DNA of 64,000 nt from Rhodoblastus acidophilus. GTDB lineage: Bacteria > Pseudomonadota > Alphaproteobacteria > Rhizobiales > Beijerinckiaceae. Positions 9,230 through 16,812 of this stretch are shown here, piece after piece. Location of the stretch: assembly GCF_900187365.1 (NCBI RefSeq), contig NZ_FYDG01000009.1, forward strand, positions 1 to 64,000, read 5' to 3'. The first letter of the stretch is position 1, and every line of letters starts with the position of its first letter. The notes under the pieces are model-generated. The model made no database searches and was not told the origin of the DNA. It saw only the letters and a list, made by a program, of their open reading frames with translations. The translations under genes were made by a program, and so were the position numbers.

Positions 9230-9811
9230 ATGTTCGAAAAATTATACAAATGGACCATTTCCTTGGCCGAAAGCCGCCACGCGACCTGGGCGCTCGCCGG
9301 CGTCGCCTTCGCCGAAAGCTCCTTCTTTCCCCTGCCGCCGGACTTGATCCTGCTGCCCATGGCGGTGGCCCAGCCGAAAAAAGCCTGGCTTTACGCCGCC
9401 GTCTGCACGGTGGCTTCCGTGCTCGGCGGCGCCGTGGGCTACGCCATCGGCTCCCTGCTGTTTGACACGATCGGCCATTGGATCATCCACGTCTATGGCT
9501 ACGCCTCGAAAATCGACGCCTTGCGCGCCTTCTACGCGCAATGGGGCTGGGCCTTCATTCTCGTCAAAGGCTTGACGCCCATTCCCTACAAGCTGGTCAC
9601 CATCGTCAGCGGACTGCTCAACTATAATTTCGCGCTGTTCATGCTGTTGTCCCTGATCACGCGCGGCGCGCGCTTCTTCATTCTGGCGGCGGCGTTGAAC
9701 CGGTTCGGGGATTTCTTCCGGCATGCGCTGGAAAAGCATTTCGGCACATTCGTCATCGGCCTGCTGGCCATTGTCGTGCTCGGCTTCTATCTCGCCGCGA
9801 AAATGGCCTGA
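9230..9811 (+). CDS. DedA/YqaA-family membrane protein (VTT domain)
   Basis: 193 residues with four to five membrane helices. The re-entrant motif FAESSFFPLPPDLILLPMAV (about residues 27-46) and the later VKGLTPIPYKLVTIVSG are typical of the SNARE-associated/DedA superfamily, especially the short YqaA branch. DedA proteins are implicated in lipid scrambling, undecaprenyl-phosphate recycling and membrane-potential maintenance; the substrate here is unknown. dsbB begins two bases after its stop, so the pair is likely co-transcribed. Confidence 0.9.
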   Translation: MFEKLYKWTISLAESRHATWALAGVAFAESSFFPLPPDLILLPMAVAQPKKAWLYAAVCTVASVLGGAVGYAIGSLLFDTIGHWIIHVYGYASKIDALRAFYAQWGWAFILVKGLTPIPYKLVTIVSGLLNYNFALFMLLSLITRGARFFILAAALNRFGDFFRHALEKHFGTFVIGLLAIVVLGFYLAAKMA

Positions 9812-9813
9812 CC

Positions 9814-10314
9814 ATGATCCGATTCGCCCGCCCGACCCCCTTGCAGGCGGCGAGCCTGAGCCTTGCCGCCGCCGCCCTGGCGCTGGCCGGCGCCTGGACG
9901 TTCCAGGCGCTGGGCTTCGAGCCTTGCGAATTGTGCCTGAAGGAACGCTACGCCTTTTACGCCGCGCTGCCCGTCGCGGCGGCGGCGATTTTCCTCGCCC
10001 GCAACGCGCCGCCCGCGGCGGCCCGAACCGCCCTCGCGTTGCTGGCGCTCATCTTCGCCGCCAATGCGGCGCTGGCGTTTTATCATGCGGGCGTCGAATG
10101 GAAATTGTGGGCGGGGCCGGCCGATTGCACCGGCGATTTCGTCAAGCCCGCGACCATGGCCGATTTCCGCCGCCAGTTGCAAAGCGTCCATGTCGTGCGC
10201 TGCGACGAACCCGCGTTAAAGATTCTGGGATTGTCCCTGGCCTTCTGGAACGCCCTGCTCTCCGCCGGCCTAAGCGCGCTCGCGGGCCTCGGAGCGGCGG
10301 CGCGCCCCCGCTAA
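9814..10314 (+). CDS. dsbB: Disulfide bond formation protein B
   Basis: 166 residues with four membrane helices. DsbB re-oxidises periplasmic DsbA and passes electrons to quinone. Both cysteine pairs are present: Cys38-x-x-Cys41 (EPCELC) in the first periplasmic loop and Cys105...Cys130 in the second. It starts 2 bases after the DedA-family gene. Its stop overlaps the convergent methyltransferase stop by three bases (10311-10314), leaving no room for a terminator. Confidence 0.92.
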   Translation: MIRFARPTPLQAASLSLAAAALALAGAWTFQALGFEPCELCLKERYAFYAALPVAAAAIFLARNAPPAAARTALALLALIFAANAALAFYHAGVEWKLWAGPADCTGDFVKPATMADFRRQLQSVHVVRCDEPALKILGLSLAFWNALLSAGLSALAGLGAAARPR

Positions 10315-11174
10315 ATCCGGCTCTTGTCGCCGAGCACGCGCGCCAGCGGAACCTGGGCGGAGCCGCGCGGCAGCGGCTTTTGCTGGCTCTCATGCGGCGC
10401 CCAGCCCGAGAGCCACAGAATGTCCACGCTGGCGCGAATGCGCCCGTCGGCATCGGCGAATTCGCTTTGGTAAATCTCGGCGGCGCGGAACAGCGTCCGG
10501 CGTTGCAACGGCCGCCGCGCGCCCGCCGCCAGCACATTGGTCGCCCCCATGCCGCGCAAGTCGCGCAGCAAAGCGAACATGTCGTCGTAGCGCACCACCA
10601 GCGAATCGCAATCGGTCACCGGCAGGGCGAAGCCGGCGCGCTGCAACAAGGCGCCGAGATCGCGCAAATCGACGAAGGGAAACACGCGCGGGCTGGCGCC
10701 GCCCTCAAGCTCCTCCTGCGCCCGCGCGAGGCAATGGCGCAGCTCCGCAAAACTCTGCCCCCCGACCAAAGCCGCGAGAAACAGGCCGTCCGGCGCAAGG
10801 CTGCGGCGAATCTGGGCGAAGACGCCGGGCAGATCGTTGACCCATTGCAGCGCCAGCGCGCTGACCACGAGATCGAAGGTTTCGGGCGCGAAGGGCGAGG
10901 CTTCCTCGTCGATCACCAGATCGGCGCCCGAGGCGGTTTCGCGGCTCGGCGCGGCGCGCACAAAAGTCCTGTCCGGCGCGGCCAGCGCCCGCGCCGCCGC
11001 CGGATGGGGCGAGCCATAGTCCAGCGCGCGCGGAAAGTCGCGCGACACGCCGATCAGACGGTAGGCGAAATCCCCGGCGACCCGGTTCGCCAGGAAGTCG
11101 CATGGCGCGCGCTGGGCGCGGGCGAGGCGGCGTCGCAACAGGGCGCGGTCGAAAATTTGCGGCGGATTGGGCAC
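10311..11174 (-). CDS. SAM-dependent methyltransferase, NDUFAF5/BioC-like
   Basis: 287 residues. The N-terminus IFDRALLRRRLARAQ matches the alphaproteobacterial NDUFAF5/BioC-like group. A Rossmann core follows, with the post-I acidic motif and FDLVVSALALQWVNDLPGVF (about residues 120-140), resembling motif IV of class I methyltransferases. The mitochondrial homologue hydroxylates a complex I subunit; bacterial members are often annotated as malonyl-ACP O-methyltransferases. The canonical GxGxG motif I is weak (LDYGSPHPAA), so catalysis is uncertain. It is divergent from comF, an arrangement common in alphaproteobacteria. Confidence 0.82.
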   Translation of the reverse strand: MPNPPQIFDRALLRRRLARAQRAPCDFLANRVAGDFAYRLIGVSRDFPRALDYGSPHPAAARALAAPDRTFVRAAPSRETASGADLVIDEEASPFAPETFDLVVSALALQWVNDLPGVFAQIRRSLAPDGLFLAALVGGQSFAELRHCLARAQEELEGGASPRVFPFVDLRDLGALLQRAGFALPVTDCDSLVVRYDDMFALLRDLRGMGATNVLAAGARRPLQRRTLFRAAEIYQSEFADADGRIRASVDILWLSGWAPHESQQKPLPRGSAQVPLARVLGDKSRI

Positions 11175-11258
11175 GCCCCACTATGCGCCGGAAGCGGCCG
11201 TGCGTCAAAAGCTGCAAGCGCAACAATCGGAAGGGCGCAATGCGCGTATGATCGCGCC

Positions 11259-12059
11259 ATGTCGCTCGGCCCGCGTCTCCTGCTCGCTTCCGGCCTCGGC
11301 GCGATCAAGCGCGCCGGCGCCCTTGCGCTCGACCTGCTGTATCCGCCGGCCTGCCTCGCCTGCCGCCGCGCCATCGCCGCGCATGGCGGGCTTTGCGCGG
11401 ACTGCTGGCGCGCCGTGCGCTTTATCGAAAGGCCCTATTGCGAGCGGCTCGGCGCGCCGTTCGAGGCCAGCTTCGGCGCGGAGGACGGCGAACGCGCGAT
11501 TTCGCCGGAGGCGCAGGCCGATCCGCCGGTCTTCGCGCGGCTGCGCGCCGTCGCCTGTTTCGACGAGGGGCCGGTCCGCACATTGGTGCACCGGCTGAAA
11601 TATGGCGACCGCCTGGAATTGGCGGGTCCGATGGGCCGCTGGATGGCGCGCGCCGGCGCCGAGTTGCTCGATGAGGCCGATTTGCTGATTCCGGTCCCGC
11701 TCCACGCCAGCCGCCTGGCGCATCGCCGCTTCAACCAGTCGGTCCTGCTGGCGCGGGAGATTTCGCGCTGCTCCGGCGTTCCCCTGCGCACGGGCCTGCT
11801 GATGCGCGTAAAACCGACGCCGCCTCAGGTCGGCCTCAGCCGCAGGTTGCGCGCCCTCAACATGCAGGGCGCTTTCGCGGCGCCGCCCGACAAAAAGGGC
11901 GAGCTGGCGCATCGGCGGCTGGTGCTGGTGGACGACGTCGCCACATCCGGCTCGACGCTGAACGCGGCGGCGCGCGCCCTGCTGCGGGCGGGCGCGGAAC
12001 GGGTGGATGCTTTGGCCTTTGCAAGAGTTGTGACAGAAACGCGAAACGAGTCTATATAG
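11259..12059 (+). CDS. comF: ComF family phosphoribosyltransferase-like protein
   Basis: 266 residues. An N-terminal zinc-finger-like CLACRRAIAAHGGLCADCW segment (about residues 30-50) is followed by a PRTase fold with the binding loop LVLVDDVATSGSTL (about residues 222-235). ComF supports DNA uptake or recombination in competent bacteria; in alphaproteobacteria its role is unproven. The ATG at 11259 starts just before the conserved region; the much longer reading frame upstream in this phase runs through dsbB and the methyltransferase and is not coding. grxC and a DUF1178 gene follow on the same strand. Confidence 0.9.
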   Translation: MSLGPRLLLASGLGAIKRAGALALDLLYPPACLACRRAIAAHGGLCADCWRAVRFIERPYCERLGAPFEASFGAEDGERAISPEAQADPPVFARLRAVACFDEGPVRTLVHRLKYGDRLELAGPMGRWMARAGAELLDEADLLIPVPLHASRLAHRRFNQSVLLAREISRCSGVPLRTGLLMRVKPTPPQVGLSRRLRALNMQGAFAAPPDKKGELAHRRLVLVDDVATSGSTLNAAARALLRAGAERVDALAFARVVTETRNESI

Positions 12060-12127
12060 CCCAAGCGAACGCTGGACATCACCAAAGCCGCGCAAGATCG
12101 AGAGCTTGCGGGAGAGCCTTGCCGCCT

Positions 12128-12382
12128 ATGCCGAAAGTCGAGATTTACACAACCGCGACCTGCCCTTACTGCATGCGCGCGAAAATGTTGCTGGCGGAGA
12201 AAAACGCCGCCTTCACGGAAATTCCCGTGGACGGCGATCCGGTTCTGCGCGGCAAAATGACGGAACGCGCCCACGGCCGGAGCACAGTGCCGCAAATCTT
12301 CATTGATGGGCGGCATATCGGCGGCTGTGACGATCTTTACGCCCTTGACGTCCAGGGCGTCCTCGATCCCCTGCTGGCCTGA
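12128..12382 (+). CDS. grxC: Glutaredoxin 3
   Basis: 84 residues, the normal GrxC length. It is a dithiol glutaredoxin using glutathione to reduce disulfides. The active site is Cys12-Pro-Tyr-Cys15, and the glutathione-binding TVPQIFIDGRHIGGCDDL segment is present. The ATG at 12128 (MPKVEIYTT) matches family starts; a TTG three codons upstream is possible but less likely. It lies between comF and DUF1178, 5 bases before the latter. gshA and a KefB-type transporter elsewhere in the window show that glutathione is made. Confidence 0.95.
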   Translation: MPKVEIYTTATCPYCMRAKMLLAEKNAAFTEIPVDGDPVLRGKMTERAHGRSTVPQIFIDGRHIGGCDDLYALDVQGVLDPLLA

Positions 12383-12387
12383 ACACC

Positions 12388-12834
12388 ATGATCCGCTTTA
12401 GCCTCGTTTGTGACAACGGCCACGAGTTCGACAGCTGGTTCGCCAGCAACGAATCCTATGAATTTCAGATCGGAGCCGATCTGGTCGCCTGTCCCCATTG
12501 CAACAGCGTCAAGGTCGGCAAGGCGGTGATGGCCCCGGCCGTCGTCGCGCGAAAGGACCGGTCCAAGCCCGTCGCGGCGGCCAAGCAGAGCGTGGCGCTG
12601 GTCAGCGACGCCGGCGGCGAACTGCAGCGGCTCGCCCGCGAGCTGCATGAGAAGATCGTCGCCTCCACCGTGGACGTCGGCGAGAACTTTCCCGACGAGG
12701 CCCGGCGCATCCACGACGGCGAGGCGCCCGAGCGCGCCATTCGCGGCCAGGCCTCGCTGGAAGAGGCCCGCGCGCTGATCGACGACGGCGTCGCCATCTT
12801 GCCCGTGCCGATTCTGCCGGAAAAACTCGGGTGA
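12388..12834 (+). CDS. DUF1178 family protein
   Basis: 148 residues, normal for DUF1178. The N-terminus MIRFSLVCDNGHEFDSWF and the CPHCNS motif (about residues 35-40) suggest a small zinc-ribbon-like domain. The C-terminus ends with the conserved DDGVAILPVPILPEK pattern. Function is unknown. It follows grxC by 5 bases, which is the usual alphaproteobacterial arrangement. Confidence 0.9.
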   Translation: MIRFSLVCDNGHEFDSWFASNESYEFQIGADLVACPHCNSVKVGKAVMAPAVVARKDRSKPVAAAKQSVALVSDAGGELQRLARELHEKIVASTVDVGENFPDEARRIHDGEAPERAIRGQASLEEARALIDDGVAILPVPILPEKLG

Positions 12835-12844
12835 AGGGACGGGG

Positions 12845-12873
12845 TTGATTTTCCGGCAAGAACAAAGTATGAA
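12845..12873 (+). promoter_or_regulatory. Putative sigma70-type promoter for the ORF85-methyltransferase pair
   Basis: TTGATT (12845-12850) and TATGAA (12868-12873) are separated by exactly 17 bases and stand 33 bases before the small ORF, which has AGGAGG just before its ATG. Found by eye; the hexamers are imperfect. Confidence 0.4.
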
Positions 12874-12905
12874 CATCAGAGCGGTGACGCGAACAGGAGG
12901 CGTGA

Positions 12906-13163
12906 ATGGCCCGCAGCGCTCTGACCTTGCATTCCGGCGGCGGCCAGCCGCTGCCCGCCGACTGGCGAAGCTGGCTGGATCATCTGCCGGAGGAATTGCG
13001 CGACGCCTATGAAGAGCGGGCGGCGCTGATCGAATATGACGGCGGCGAGAAACGGCGCACGGCCGAGCGGCGCGCCTTCGAGGCCGTGATCTGGCGCAAT
13101 GCCGCGGCGCGCCCCGCGCTCGACGCTTGCTGTGCGCAAGTTTTGGCCGGGGCTGGCGCCTGA
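12906..13163 (+). CDS. Hypothetical 85-residue protein upstream of DNA methyltransferase
   Basis: 85 residues, not recognised. It is mostly helical in character, rich in Arg, Glu and Ala, with four tryptophans (WRSWLDHLPEE near the N-terminus and VIWRNAAARP near the C-terminus). A strong AGGAGG lies seven bases before the ATG, and a promoter-like sequence lies upstream. It precedes the C5-cytosine methyltransferase by 54 bases on the same strand and is probably co-transcribed. It could be a partner or regulator of the methyltransferase, but nothing in the sequence shows that directly. Confidence 0.65.
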   Translation: MARSALTLHSGGGQPLPADWRSWLDHLPEELRDAYEERAALIEYDGGEKRRTAERRAFEAVIWRNAAARPALDACCAQVLAGAGA

Positions 13164-13217
13164 GCGCCGCTTGTGGCGGGATGGATCAGCTGATTCGCTT
13201 TTCTGTTCCGGCGCGAC

Positions 13218-14381
13218 ATGGGCAAGACGTTTTACGAATTTTTCGCTGGCGGCGGCATGGCGCGGCTCGGGCTGGGGCCGGACTGGACCTGCCTGTTCGC
13301 CAACGATTTCGACCCGGAAAAGGCCGAGAGCTACCGCGCCAACTGGGGCGGCGACGAGTTTTTTTGCGGCGACCTCGCCAAGGTCGAGGCCGAGCGCCTG
13401 CCCGGCGCGGCCGAACTCGCCTGGGCCTCCTTTCCGTGCCAGGATCTCTCGCTCGCCGGCGCCGGCAGGGGCATGGGCGGCGCGCAGGATGAAGTGAGGA
13501 CCCGCTCCGGCGCCTTCTGGCTTTTCCACGACAAAATGCGCGCCTTGCGCACCCAGGCGCGGGCGCCAAAACTGATCGTGCTGGAAAATGTCGCGGGCGT
13601 CCTCACCTCGCATGGCGGCCGGGACTTTCGCGCGATTGTCGCGGCCCTGAGCGAACTGGGCTATCTCACCGGCGCCTTCGTGCTCGACGCCCGGTTTTTC
13701 ACGCCGCAATCGCGCCCCCGCGTGTTTTTCGTCGCCGCGCGCGAGGATTTCGCGCACCTGACAAGCTATGTGGGCGCCGCGCCGGAAAAAATCTGGACGC
13801 CGCCGGCGCTCGCAGCCGCGCAGAAAAACTTGCCGCCGGCGCTAAAGGCGCGATGGGTCTGGTGGCGGCTGCCCGAGCCGGCGCGGCGCATCGCCGAACT
13901 GATCGACATTTTGGAGGACGAGCCGCCTCAGGCTCCCTGGCGCGCACCCGCCGCCACGCAACGCCTGCTCGACCTGATGGCGCCGGCGCATCGCGAGAAA
14001 ATCCGCGAAATTCAAGCCTCAGGCCGCCGCGCGGTCGGCGCCGTCTATCGCCGCACCCGCCGCGACGAAGACGGGCGCAAGGCGCAGCGCGCCGAAGCGC
14101 GCTTCGACGGCATGGCCGGTTGCCTGCGCACGCCGGGCGGCGGCTCCTCGCGCCAGACCTTGCTGGAGATCGACGGCGCGTCGATCCGCTCCCGCCTGCT
14201 GTCGCCGCGCGAGGCGGCGCGGCTGATGGGCCTGCCCGACAGCTACATCCTGCCGCGCGCCGCCACGCAAGCCTACAAGCTTTGCGGCGACGGCCTGTGC
14301 GTTCCCGTCATCCGCCACCTCGCCCGCCACCTGCTCGAACCCTTGCTGGACGGCGAGGCGCGGCTGGCGGCGGCGGAATGA
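13218..14381 (+). CDS. DNA (cytosine-5-)-methyltransferase, solitary
   Basis: 387 residues. It transfers a methyl group from SAM to C5 of cytosine in a DNA target. Motif I is FYEFFAGGGMARLGLG at the N-terminus, the catalytic Pro-Cys74-Gln sits in FPCQDLS, the ENV motif is at Glu123 (VLENVAGV), and QSRPRVFFVA corresponds to QxRxR. The C-terminal LMGLPDSY and LCGDGLCVPVI are motifs IX/X, with Asp where GN is usual. The target-recognition region spans roughly residues 180-310. No restriction endonuclease or Vsr nuclease gene is adjacent, so it looks like an orphan epigenetic or phage-derived enzyme. Its stop touches the convergent DUF1614 stop. Confidence 0.92.
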   Translation: MGKTFYEFFAGGGMARLGLGPDWTCLFANDFDPEKAESYRANWGGDEFFCGDLAKVEAERLPGAAELAWASFPCQDLSLAGAGRGMGGAQDEVRTRSGAFWLFHDKMRALRTQARAPKLIVLENVAGVLTSHGGRDFRAIVAALSELGYLTGAFVLDARFFTPQSRPRVFFVAAREDFAHLTSYVGAAPEKIWTPPALAAAQKNLPPALKARWVWWRLPEPARRIAELIDILEDEPPQAPWRAPAATQRLLDLMAPAHREKIREIQASGRRAVGAVYRRTRRDEDGRKAQRAEARFDGMAGCLRTPGGGSSRQTLLEIDGASIRSRLLSPREAARLMGLPDSYILPRAATQAYKLCGDGLCVPVIRHLARHLLEPLLDGEARLAAAE

Positions 14382-15098
14382 TCATCCCCGCTGCGGCCGC
14401 TGTGCGATGCTCGCCAGCAAAACCGCGAGCAAGCCGGTGACGAAAATCCCGTCGAACGTCCCGGCGCCGCCGATCGAGGCGACCGGCGCGCCGAGCGTCG
14501 GCAGCAGGTCGAGATTGAGCAGGTCGGCGCCGATCAGCACGCCTAGACTGCCGGCGATATACGCCAGCGGCGCCAGCTCCTCCCAGGACACGATGGCGGC
14601 GACCAGCGCGGCGGCGATCGGCGGCACGAAGGTCGGCAAGGCGATGCCGACGCCGCGCACCGGTTCCGCCAGCATGTGGCAGATCGCGGCGACGACGGCG
14701 GTCGCGATCAGGGCGCGGACCCAGAGCGCCCGTTTGGTCATGACGTAAAGCGAAAGCAGCGTCGGAATCAGGGCGCCGCCGACATTGACCGCGAGAATCA
14801 CGCTTGGCTCGCTGAAAACCTCGGGCACGACATAGCGCATGCCGAAATACGAGACTTCTCCCGGCGCGACGAAGTCGCCGCCAGCCAATTCGGCGATGGG
14901 AATGTTGATGGAGGAGCCGATCAGCGAGGCGGCGAGCAGGACCAGCGCCCAACCCGAGGACACGCCAAGCCGCATATAGGCGTAGCGCAGAATGCGGACC
15001 TGAACGAGAATCAGCAGCAGCGCCAGCGCCAACGCCAGAAGCGCCAAAAAGGGCCAGGCCAGCGGAAGATATTGCGTCTGGTCCCAGTGCGCGCCCAT
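14382..15098 (-). CDS. DUF1614 membrane protein
   Basis: 238 residues from the ATG at 15098, with about seven hydrophobic helices. The conserved IGSSINIPIAEL segment, the GGALIPTLLSLYVM segment and the C-terminal GGAGTFDGIFVTGLLAVLLA mark the DUF1614 family, whose function is unknown. The longer frame starting further upstream overlaps the neighbouring small gene and has no membrane character there, so I placed the start at 15098. It is 28 bases downstream of the 72-residue ORF on the same strand. Confidence 0.82.
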   Translation of the reverse strand: MGAHWDQTQYLPLAWPFLALLALALALLLILVQVRILRYAYMRLGVSSGWALVLLAASLIGSSINIPIAELAGGDFVAPGEVSYFGMRYVVPEVFSEPSVILAVNVGGALIPTLLSLYVMTKRALWVRALIATAVVAAICHMLAEPVRGVGIALPTFVPPIAAALVAAIVSWEELAPLAYIAGSLGVLIGADLLNLDLLPTLGAPVASIGGAGTFDGIFVTGLLAVLLASIAQRPQRG

Positions 15099-15126
15099 CA
15101 GTGCGCGCCCATGGGGCTGGCGGCGC

Positions 15127-15345
15127 TCAACACGCCTTTTCGTTCGCCGCGGGCTCGAACGCCTCGGCGGGCGCGCCCCAGACAAACAGTTCAGGACCAA
15201 ATTGCACGTCGAGCCTTTGCGCCCGCACGCCGCCGCGCAACAGATTGTAGCGGCAGATCACCGCGCCCACGGCCCCGCGCGGAAGGTTGAGGCGGCGGGC
15301 GAAGGGCGAGGCCGTATTCAGGCGAACTTTTTCACCGGTGGTCAT
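15127..15345 (-). CDS. Hypothetical 72-residue protein
   Basis: 72 residues from ATG 15345 (MTTGEKVRLNTASPF). Not recognised. It looks like a compact beta-rich domain: LPRGAVGAVICRYNLL, then LDVQFGPELFVWGAPAEAF, a pattern reminiscent of small SH3-like barrels. It lies just upstream of the DUF1614 gene on the same strand, so the two are probably co-transcribed. An earlier ATG at 15402 is possible but adds a non-conserved-looking tail. Confidence 0.6.
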   Translation of the reverse strand: MTTGEKVRLNTASPFARRLNLPRGAVGAVICRYNLLRGGVRAQRLDVQFGPELFVWGAPAEAFEPAANEKAC

Positions 15346-15465
15346 GGCGGCTCTCTGAATCTCAATGCCGAGCGTCAGAGGCGCGACGTACAGCCGCACC
15401 AAAAGGACTATTCATAATATTGCCGCAATGCAGCATGTCCAGTCCCAATTCCGTGACTTCATACA

Positions 15466-16083
15466 TTAAATCACTCTTTGCACCGCTTCCTTCAGCTTGG
15501 GCAGCACGTCGGCCTCAAACCAGGGATTGCGCCGCAGCCAGCCGGTGTTGCGCCAGGAGGGATGCGGCAGGACGATCAGGCGCGGCGCGCCCTGTTGCGC
15601 CGCAAAATGCCGAACCGTCTCCGTCATCAAGGCCTTACGGTCGAAGGGGCGCTGCAGGCGCCGGGCGTGATAGTCCAGGGCGGCGCGCCCCAAAGCCACC
15701 ACCAGCTCCACCTGCGGCATGAGCGCGAACAACTGATCGTGCCAGCGGGCGCGACATTCCCGACGCGGCGGCAGGTCGGCGCCGCGCGCGTCATAGCCCG
15801 GAAAACAAAAGCCCATGGCGGCGACGGCCACCCGCGACACGTCGTAAAAGGTCGCGCGATCAATCCCGAGCCAGTCGCGCAGGCGGTCGCCAGAGGGGTC
15901 GTCGAACGGCAGGCCGCTGGCGTGGACCCGCGCCCCCGGCGCCTGGCCGGCGATCAACAGACGCGCCGCGCCGGAGACCCGCACCACTGGACGCGGCTCA
16001 TGCGGCAGCGGCGCGCCCACCGGCTGCTCGACGCAGACGCGGCAGGCGGCGATTCGCGCGAGCAAACCGGCGAGTTCGTCCAT
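15466..16083 (-). CDS. Uracil-DNA glycosylase family protein
   Basis: 205 residues with a UDG-superfamily fold. The water-activating region is LLIAGQAPGARVHASGLPFD (about residues 42-61), and the C-terminal LPHPSWRNTGW is the His-Pro-Ser minor-groove loop. Only one N-terminal Cys pair is obvious (CRVC, residues 14-17), so the four-Cys iron-sulfur site of family 4 is not clearly complete and the UDG subfamily is unassigned. Expected role is excision of damaged or deaminated bases. It starts one base after the GST stop on the same strand. Confidence 0.85.
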   Translation of the reverse strand: MDELAGLLARIAACRVCVEQPVGAPLPHEPRPVVRVSGAARLLIAGQAPGARVHASGLPFDDPSGDRLRDWLGIDRATFYDVSRVAVAAMGFCFPGYDARGADLPPRRECRARWHDQLFALMPQVELVVALGRAALDYHARRLQRPFDRKALMTETVRHFAAQQGAPRLIVLPHPSWRNTGWLRRNPWFEADVLPKLKEAVQRVI

Positions 16084-16084
16084 G

Positions 16085-16696
16085 TCAGGCCGCCGCGCTG
16101 GGGCGGGAGGACACTTCCGCGCGCCAGCGGGCGAAATTCGTCAACTCATCGGGAAAGACGATCCGCGCCGGCTTGGCGAAATCCGCCGCCGCCAGCGCGG
16201 TGATGTCGGCGATGGTGAAGGCGTCGCCGGCGATAAAGGGCCGCAGCGCCAGTTCAGCGTCGAGAAAGCGGGCGAAATCCACGGCGCGCGGCTTGTTGAC
16301 CTCGGCCCATTGCGCAATCTGCGGCTGCTCCATCTCGCGCATGGCCGGGTGACTATGGCGGAACGCGTGCGTGATGGGCGCGAAAAACTGCAGTTCGACG
16401 CGGCGCTGCCACATTTCGACGCGCGCCCGCTCCAGCGCGTCGTGGCCGAACAGCGGCGGTTCGGGATAAAGCTCCTCGAAATAGCGGCAGATCGCCACCG
16501 ATTCGGTCAGGATTTCGCCGGAGTCCAGCTCCAGCGCCGGCGTGCGCCGCAACGGGTTGACGGCGGCGAAATCCGCGCTTTTCTGCTCCAGTTTTCCCAG
16601 GTCGACGCTGACCGTCGGCAGGGACACGCCCTTTTCGGCCAGAAACATCCGCACCCGGCGCGGGTTGGGCGCGTGGGGAGAATCGTAAAGCTTCAT
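16085..16696 (-). CDS. Glutathione S-transferase family protein
   Basis: 203 residues. The N-terminal thioredoxin-like domain has the beta-beta-alpha pattern VNPLRRTPALELDSGEILTE (gamma-Glu-binding SNAIL-type motif ESVAICRYF), and the helical C-terminal domain has FIAGDAFTIADITALA. It conjugates or reduces with glutathione; the substrate is unknown. It is the first gene of a leftward pair with the UDG-family gene, separated by one base. Confidence 0.92.
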   Translation of the reverse strand: MKLYDSPHAPNPRRVRMFLAEKGVSLPTVSVDLGKLEQKSADFAAVNPLRRTPALELDSGEILTESVAICRYFEELYPEPPLFGHDALERARVEMWQRRVELQFFAPITHAFRHSHPAMREMEQPQIAQWAEVNKPRAVDFARFLDAELALRPFIAGDAFTIADITALAAADFAKPARIVFPDELTNFARWRAEVSSRPSAAA

Positions 16697-16812
16697 GCGC
16701 GCCTCGGCTCGCGGCTGTGGATCGTCCCCCTATTTAATCCCGCGTCAGGCGATCCTTAAGCATTTTCGGCCAAGGTCGGCCGACAGTTCGTTATTTTTTG
16801 GTTCGCGCCCGC

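Noticed and set aside
12906-14381. Complete restriction-modification system
   Set aside because: The 85-residue ORF shows no nuclease motif and is too short; only the methyltransferase is recognisable.
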